Origin: Marsupella aquatica | Lineage: Eukaryota > Marchantiophyta | Direction: 5' to 3' | Assembly (NCBI GenBank): GCA_973895155.1 | Contig: OZ316893.1 | Span: 7,874,001 to 7,938,000, forward strand | Length of the DNA stretch: 64,000 bases | In this document: piece by piece, positions 58,001-64,000 of the stretch | Position numbering within the stretch: the stretch's first letter is position 1 | Layout of the letters: each line of letters begins with the position of its first letter | Made by a program: the position numbers and the translations under genes | The notes under the pieces: generated by a model | Seen by the model: only the letters and a program-made list of their open reading frames with translations | Database searches by the model: none | Told to the model about the DNA's origin: nothing

Positions 58001-60293
58001 AATGCCACCAATCTGTAGACAACCACAAGCAGAATGAGCCATGAAATAATTCCTATTCAAAGCTCCGTGTTCACCCAAACCCACTCTCATCCTATCTTAA
58101 TTTATCCACACCTCATTATTTCCCACAAATAATTATTTGTTGTCTCTGGTCCCGGCGACTTCACCCTAAATAGCTGAATCTTGTGGCAGGAGTCTCCAAA
58201 GCAGGGACAAAGTTAGCATCGTCGATAAAGAAGGCGCCCACAAGAAAATTGTGGAGGGCATCATGTCCTGAAATCGACCACTTTCATTTCGCTTAATGCC
58301 AAGACATGAGTAGATCATAATAGTGGATAGTCAACGCACCACCCAGAGCAAGAGGCGAGGCTTGCGAGTAGTTATGGAGTCTGTCACAATTTTAAACCCC
58401 TGATGCGCATCAATAATCTCCACAATTGTCATTGCCCCAAGCAAAAAGAACACAATCTCACTTACTTCAGCCGAATTCTCTGTCAACTCTTTTACGACTA
58501 TATCAGTGGACGGAGCCTGCAAAAGTAGGAATCAAAGTCAGCCTCCACCAGAGACTGCTACTACTCCAAGAAAATCTTTTAAATCAAGGCATGCGCAGAC
58601 TTGAAAGAATCCATGTTTATATTTGACTTGAGCTAAACACGGTTTTCCGTCCGGGATTCCTGAAATAAAGCCGCCTCATTACAGATAAAACAAGCCACAC
58701 TAAAAAAAGTAGACCCACAGAACTACCTTCTGAGCTGCCAGAAGAAGCAGTTGACAATTCTCACTGGTACCAACTGTCCATCACATTGAGAGACCTGTAC
58801 CAACCGGAGCTGCTCCGATTACTTTTGAATAGAATGCTTCCTAGACTAGACAATCAGCAAGAGGAGGAAGAAGTACCCCAATGCTCCGAATAACCCAAAG
58901 TGCAACGGCCATTAATAGCCCCACACCACTTTTGTTGAACACAAGAGACTCTTCAAAAATAATCCCGCAATACCCCAGCACAAATACGCCTGCCATTGCC
59001 AAGTTCTGCACATTCCCCAAAATAAAGAACTGTCCGTAACTACGCTTTAAGCCAATTTCATTCGGACTTCAAATACATGAATTTGATGACCATGGAAAGG
59101 TTGTTAGATAAGAACAATTTCAACAGCAGCATCTGACTGCTCGGTTTACGGACAACTCGATTCAGAAGAACATGTGCCAGTCATTAATGAGAAAGTAAGA
59201 ATCCGGGAAACAACAGTGTTAGAAAAAAACTGCAACTTCGACACAAGGAAAGTACATGGCCCGCGAGACTGGGATCTACCAAATGACCTTAGCGAGAATT
59301 ACACGGAATAGTAACGAGGCAAATTTGAATCGCAAATCTGGAAAGCAAGACATGAGATCCAGGCTACAACTAGAAAGCAATCTAAACAGAGGAGATCCGT
59401 AAAACCTGATTTTCAGCAACCCAGGATATGTTGAGGATTCCAGCTCCAGCAACGACTGCTGTACCAACTGCAACTGCCTTCAAAAGGTCCGTTTTTGGCT
59501 TATAGGTTTCTTCGTAGTCCAACGAGCTCATCTCATCTACTGAGCAGAGCGGATCACAAGTGCCTGAAGGCGTGCTCATATCCTGTGCATCATGGTTCAA
59601 AAAGTTGAGGGCCAGAAACAACATGGTAGCCTGGCAGGCTAAAGTCGGATAGAGAGTATCACGAAAGATAATGTCAACTCCAGTGAGAATTCTCATGATA
59701 AAATCACGAGTCAAACAATTTAAAGATCCTCAAGAACATGTTTGTTTGAACTCGATATTGAATTCTTTTAGCGTGGTGACCCAGCCATGTGCGAAGCATG
59801 CCGATAAACCTCACACAAGTCTATTTGGTTGTTTTGATTGATCATGTCAAAACTATCCGTAGTTTCCATTTCAACATGTGAGGAGAGGAAAGACGCGGAT
59901 AAAGCACCAAATTTTATAAGTAAGAGATGAAGTTCCCAAAATTACATTAAGTGTTCCGAGTGAGTAGGAGACCGACAGTACCTCGGGAAAATCTGTGCTG
60001 GGCTCGTTTCTCTCCACGGACGATCGTGGAGGCTCCACATTTGCAACCACGAGAGTTCTGTGTCTCTGGGCAAATTTCTTCCGCCTCTGAATGCCATTTT
60101 CTAGCAAGCCAGGATCTCGAATAGAACTGGGTGGTAAAGTGACCTGACAAACAGCAGCAGCAGCTGATGTCCGAGATTTTTTAGATTTATGTGACGCCAG
60201 CAAAAACGAGCTCTGGCTGAATGCACCCGTATTGTCACATCTTAGTGCTGCTGCAGAGGGAGCCAGTCTAGAGGCATAACCAATCAATGCCAT
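55057..60293 (-). CDS. NHD1: Plastid NhaD-type Na+/H+ antiporter, 10 exons, 605 aa
   Basis: Exons (minus strand): 60293-59982, 59582-59406, 59005-58877, 58516-58340, 58012-57906, 57427-57307, 56868-56807, 56460-56158, 55825-55531 and 55191-55057. All introns are GT-AG, phases close, and the total is 606 codons including TAG, close to the ~576 aa of Arabidopsis NHD1. Residues 1 to about 100 are Ser/Ala/Lys/Arg-rich and poor in acids, as in a chloroplast transit peptide. From DPLCSVDE on, the sequence follows plant NhaD through APSTDI...AEVSEIVFFLLGAMTIVEI, SSVLDNLTSTIVMVSLLRKL, GGAWTPIGDVTTTMLWIHGQ, GLPPYLGML, ALSRIDTQG, VIDNVPLVAATMGMY and CAGTGGS. These span the many hydrophobic segments of the ion-transporter superfamily; D278 and D322 lie in the conserved DN and GD motifs. 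It exports Na+ from the chloroplast stroma in exchange for H+. No frameshift or stop was found. Confidence 0.95.
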
Positions 60294-61507
60294 CACCGGT
60301 TGCGGGACGGGACCTTTCTCCTACAGCACCAGGCCGGTCCCGAAGCCCTCTTCCGAGTATCTCATCCAGTGGCGGACTTCAATTCCACGTTTTCTACCCG
60401 CCCGCACGAACAACCGACCTTGAAAAACGATTCCACCACACGAAATCAATTACTAAACATCCGCTAAACTACCTCGCCGTCTCTCCGCCTATCGAGCGGC
60501 ACAGCAGCAACAAACTTCAAAGATTTCAGACCCTTCCAATCCAACACTCCCACATCCCTGAACTGACCTGACCGGATAGGGGGCTAATGAGTACGGGGAA
60601 AAGTGACTGGCTCACCGAGCTGACAGCAACGCCTACGGTAGGCCTGAAATTGCCAATACACAAGCAACATTCAAATCACCAAACAATTGACCATATCCTC
60701 CCTGAAGCTCTGTCTGAGCAGAAGACTTAATCCTCCGCCCTGGCGTGGCCGGGCGGATGCTGGACTAGCTGAGCAACTTCACCAGAATCTTCTTGCCAGT
60801 AGACAAAGAACGCAAGCAGAACAAGACGAGACGGGACTTACGAGGAATGGGACGGACCAGACCATACCAGACAAGACCCAGCTGCAGGTAGGACGGCAAT
60901 GGTGCTAACAGGATCATCAAAACAGTAATGACCCTTTCTTTCGAAGCCAAATGACCGATGAAGTGACTCGTCCTCCTTTGCCAGCAGCAGGCATGACAAA
61001 GATCAAATTCATATGCCAGACACCTGCAAGAATGTGAGTTCTCGGGACCCAATTCAAGTGTGGAGAACAAAAGCCTCGGGCCACAGCAAACATGACAGAG
61101 GGCGTCATCAGTCAGCTCACCAAAGAAGAGAATCAAGAGAAAGAATGGCGTTGTTGGATCGTTGGCCCTGCCCTGCTGCTCACAAGCCGTGTGAGACAGA
61201 AATTCTGCCTCAGTCGCAATTCCTCGTGAATTCCTCCCCCGTCAACCTCTCTATCGCTTTGACAATCCCTGGCCTGACAATCCCTGGCCTCAATCTGGGG
61301 TTGCAGTAATGCTCTACCTCAATCTGCCGGTGTTGGAAGTGACAGCAGAGATCGAGTGTCGATGTGTTGATTTTTTCGATCTTTCTGATCAAAAATCCAT
61401 CTCGAATTAAATAATTATGCTCGTTCACGAGTGTTGGGACACCCGTCCCAGAAAGGTTCACGGAGGTTCACGGAGGTTCACGGAATTTTCTAACCCATGT
61501 ATATATT
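60294..61507. other. NHD1 upstream region, presumed promoter and 5' UTR
   Basis: GC is moderately raised to about 61.3 kb. Small tandem repeats are present: a 15-bp pair (ctggcctgacaatcc, about 61267-61300) and a 10-bp triple (ggttcacgga, 61455-61485). No TATA box could be assigned with confidence. Open frames here (60687-61136) show no recognisable product. Confidence 0.5.
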
Positions 61508-61893
61508 AGGACGCTTTTTAGAAACAAAATTTCGTTTCGAGCTTGAGTTGCCACAGATTTTCGTAATTGGTTACGTTAGAGAAGCACAATGAATGTTTAT
61601 GCAAGAGCATTTAAAAGACAAAATATATATATATATGTAAGGACGCTTTTTAGAAGCAAGATTTCGTTTCGAGCTTGAGTGGCCACAAATTTTCGCAATT
61701 GGTTACGTTAGAGAAGCACAATGAATGTTTATGCAAGAGCATTTAAAAGAGAAAAAAAAATTATATATATATACTAGGATGCTTTTTCAGAAGCAAAATT
61801 TTGTTTCGAGCTTGAGTTGCCACAGATTTTCACAATTGGTTATGCTAGAGGAGCAAAATGAATGTTTATGCAAGAGCAATTAGAAGAGAAGAT
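61508..61893. repeat. Three ~134-bp tandem units
   Basis: Units begin at 61508, 61640 and 61776 (marker aggacgctttttagaa), each running through ttcgtttcgagcttgagt and gaatgtttatgcaagagca. Periods are 132 and 136 bp; the third copy is the most diverged. Each junction carries an (at)n run of variable length. Confidence 0.93.
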
Positions 61894-62195
61894 TTTTGAT
61901 AATTGCATCTAGTGAGCTCGGATTAGACCAAGCAAATTTTGACACCTAAAAGATGAGCATTCATATGAAGGGGAGGTGCTACAGGAGTTTAAAATGATAT
62001 TTTTAAATGGTCCATGCAAATTTCAATAGTCCATTGAGTACCTTTTCTAATGTTGCAATCTATGAGTGCTTTGATTTCTGAAACATCAATTTAAATAAAC
62101 ATCAAAACAAACCGCATACAACCACATACGTACGTAATTTAAATAATATGTAGAGAATATAACAAATTAGCAAAAAAGAGCTCCTTCATTTTAAG
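61894..62195. other. AT-rich spacer
   Basis: About 300 bp with no coding or repeat signal that I can see. Confidence 0.5.
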
Positions 62196-62395
62196 TACAT
62201 TGCCACTAAAGATGTTTGAATTTACAATATTGCCATTATTATTTTTTGTATGTACAAAAATGTCACGGTTTCCGTATATGGTTCCCCTAGTTACCTTGTT
62301 AAACTTGTTATCCATATACAAAACAGTGACATTTTTATAAATACAGAAAAAATAGTGACAGGATCGTGAATTAAAACATCTTTAGTGGCAAAGTA
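62196..62395. mobile_element. 200-bp foldback (MITE-like) element
   Basis: The left arm 62196-62266 and right arm 62326-62395 are inverted copies of about 70 bp. Shared blocks are ttgccactaaagatgttt at the outer ends and aaaaatgtcac at the inner ends; the pairing continues into the loop with gtatatgg / ccatatac. It has no coding capacity. The flanks suggest a TA duplication, but this is not certain. Confidence 0.8.
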
Positions 62396-63285
62396 ATCAA
62401 AAGCTGTTTTTCTTTTAATTTCAGCTGGAGTCAAGATGCTCATGTTTGAAAACATGGTTGATCATACTGGTTAAATCAACACAGTAAAAACTTCTTAAGG
62501 AAGCCAGATCTCATTGGAGCAAGATAATATAGAATAAAGGGTGCTTTTGCATTGGAAATTTCCTGTTGGATGAAAACATTCTGTAGGCATGGAATGAGAA
62601 AGGCCACTCAACTTAGGAAAAAGGTCTAAGAGGAATAAGGAGAGTAGAATGCTTGTGTTAACTTTGTTTGTCCTCTCTACAACAGTCATTTGAAATATAT
62701 TTAAATCCTTAGTGCTAAATGCTAAGTGCTGTATCCTGATTCTTGAAAAGGTCAGATTCATCCCTTGGTCTCTCTCTGATATCTTTCCCAATATGTTTCT
62801 AGAATCTATATATCTGGCATAATTAATATTTCTGGATGCTCTATGGCATGTATATTGAGTGTCTGAATTCAACATTTTTTTTGTTATTGTTATAGAATTT
62901 TCTCTCCTATCCAAATACTAGTCTGAATCTCGAGCCATGATGTCTGAATCAGGAGCCATATAGACTCATGCATGTACTCTACTGGTCAAACTGTTGTCAA
63001 GTTTCACGTATGCAGAAAGCCAAGAGGATATTGCAGGGTGCGTATGTATAATATAATTTGTAGAGAGAGGATACCAGAAGAGCTTGAGATGATTTATTGA
63101 TATAATGTCCTGTAAACACCAAAAATTAGCCAATACTCCATAGGCTGGAAACCACCACGACCTAGTCCACCTAAGATTATATGCTTTCCAAGACTAGTTC
63201 ATAGGTCCCAAATTACACCTGCCCATGTGAAAGCTCCACTGCCTGCCTTGCTATTGCTCATTCTTGCCCTGCAGAGAACAGTTGT
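62396..63285. other. AT-rich spacer, no gene
   Basis: The minus-strand frame 62495-62914 has no recognisable domain and an AT-rich, chance-like composition. Nothing else is seen. Confidence 0.5.
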
Positions 63286-63485
63286 ACTCAAGATAAAAGG
63301 TCAAACCCTCACCACAAAAGATGAAACCCAAGCCCATTCCTAGTGACAATTGAACCAGCCTATGCACTTTATGATGAGAGTCACAAACTCAAGATAAAGG
63401 CGGAACACTCACCACAAAAGATGGAACCCAAACCCATTCCTAGTGAAAATTGAACCTATCCACCTTATAATGAAAGTCACGGGTC
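63286..63485. repeat. ~101-bp tandem duplication
   Basis: 63286-63386 and 63387-63485 share actcaagataaa, ctcaccacaaaagatg.aacc and cccattcctagtga.aattg. They differ at about ten positions and by small indels. Confidence 0.9.
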
Positions 63486-64000
63486 AAGCATAGCTCTTAT
63501 AGGTGCAGTTTTGGTTTAGTGGTTTAAGTGGAGATGGACTGAGAAGAGTCTTTCCTCCCAAACTGTGGACATACAACCACCCAGAAAGCAGGGTAGGTAA
63601 CACACACAATGCAAGTGGATATCAGATTTTGAAAACATGTGTAGTCCACATGCTCCTTAGGTGAGGAAGCTATAGATATTTCTTCATCCAGTAGGTGCAG
63701 TCACAACGAGATTACTTCACTCATGACAAGTCTTGGCATATTGGGCATTCTCTATGATGGTGGTGGTAGGGGAGCAAATTAGCCCACCCAATAATACAGG
63801 AACTTGCTGAAAGTCATGTGGGCCTTGAACCCTCCATTTTCATTGAAAGGCAAATGATCTACAAGGTGGTCACAGGTTGAAGGAACCAAGTTAGGGGCAA
63901 ACCACTCAGCAAGAGCCCAACCAAACTAGCTGGCAAGTGCTCAAAAGGTCAAAACCAGTGTTGGGCGGGTATAGGGCTTTCCTTATACCAGCAAGGTAAG
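63486..64000. other. Window end, nothing recognised
   Basis: Mixed-composition sequence with no exon, RNA gene or repeat that I can support. Confidence 0.4.

Noticed and set aside
55057-60293. NHD1 as a pseudogene because no long open frame spans it
   Set aside because: Ten exons with GT-AG borders join in phase to 605 codons without any stop, and the conserved motifs are intact.
60765-61136. Cys-rich 123-codon minus-strand gene upstream of NHD1
   Set aside because: No recognisable domain; it lies in the presumed NHD1 5' region, and overlapping frames on the other strand are equally open.

Overview
The window is nuclear DNA of a land plant. Evidence: GT-AG introns throughout; a plastid-type NhaD Na+/H+ antiporter gene with a transit-peptide-like N-terminus; a CUL1-type cullin; a GT34 cell-wall glycosyltransferase remnant; a plant-type tRNA-Asn(GUU); and Tnt1/Copia retrotransposons primed by initiator tRNA-Met. 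The divergence of the host genes, the AT-rich spacers full of ctagctag/gtacgtac runs, and an unusual tnp2-like transposase suggest a non-seed plant (perhaps a bryophyte), but that placement is only a guess.

Layout. 0-2.5 kb: minus-strand three-exon gene for a 338-aa SAM-domain protein; its intron 2 is swollen by about four tandem ~258-bp units that start at the 5' splice site. 2.5-9 kb: no convincing gene; tandem duplications, a perfect 69-bp triplication, interleaved inverted repeats, a long degenerate ~42-bp minisatellite and then a G-rich tract of opposite strand bias. 9-12.7 kb: GC-rich coiled-coil reading frame of roughly 1200 codons, broken by one TAG and one frameshift. 14-18 kb: tandem repeats and a frameshifted 3' fragment of a GT34 xylosyltransferase-like gene. 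18.5-22.8 kb: spliced tnp2/CACTA-like DDE transposase gene. 23.5-29.9 kb: 16 recognisable exons of a CUL1-like cullin lacking its N-terminus and carrying one 1-nt deletion. 31-39 kb: decayed Copia tail, diverged duplications, AT-rich spacer and a tRNA-Asn gene.

40.4-52.8 kb: the most striking structure, a tandem Copia array LTR-internal-LTR-internal-LTR. The two repeat units have an exact 6021-bp period, and a single 5-bp target-site duplication flanks the whole array. Both units share the same gag frameshift, gag/pol stop codon and altered protease motif. 55.1-60.3 kb: a complete ten-exon NHD1-type antiporter gene on the minus strand, coding for 605 aa by my splice reconstruction. 60.3-64 kb: upstream sequence, a triple ~134-bp tandem repeat and a 200-bp foldback element.

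There is no operon-like organisation. NHD1, the SAM-domain gene and the tRNA look functional. The GT34, cullin and coiled-coil loci look broken or partial. The rest is mobile-element and repeat sequence. All exon calls were made by eye from splice sites, phase and remembered family similarity; no alignment or database search was run.
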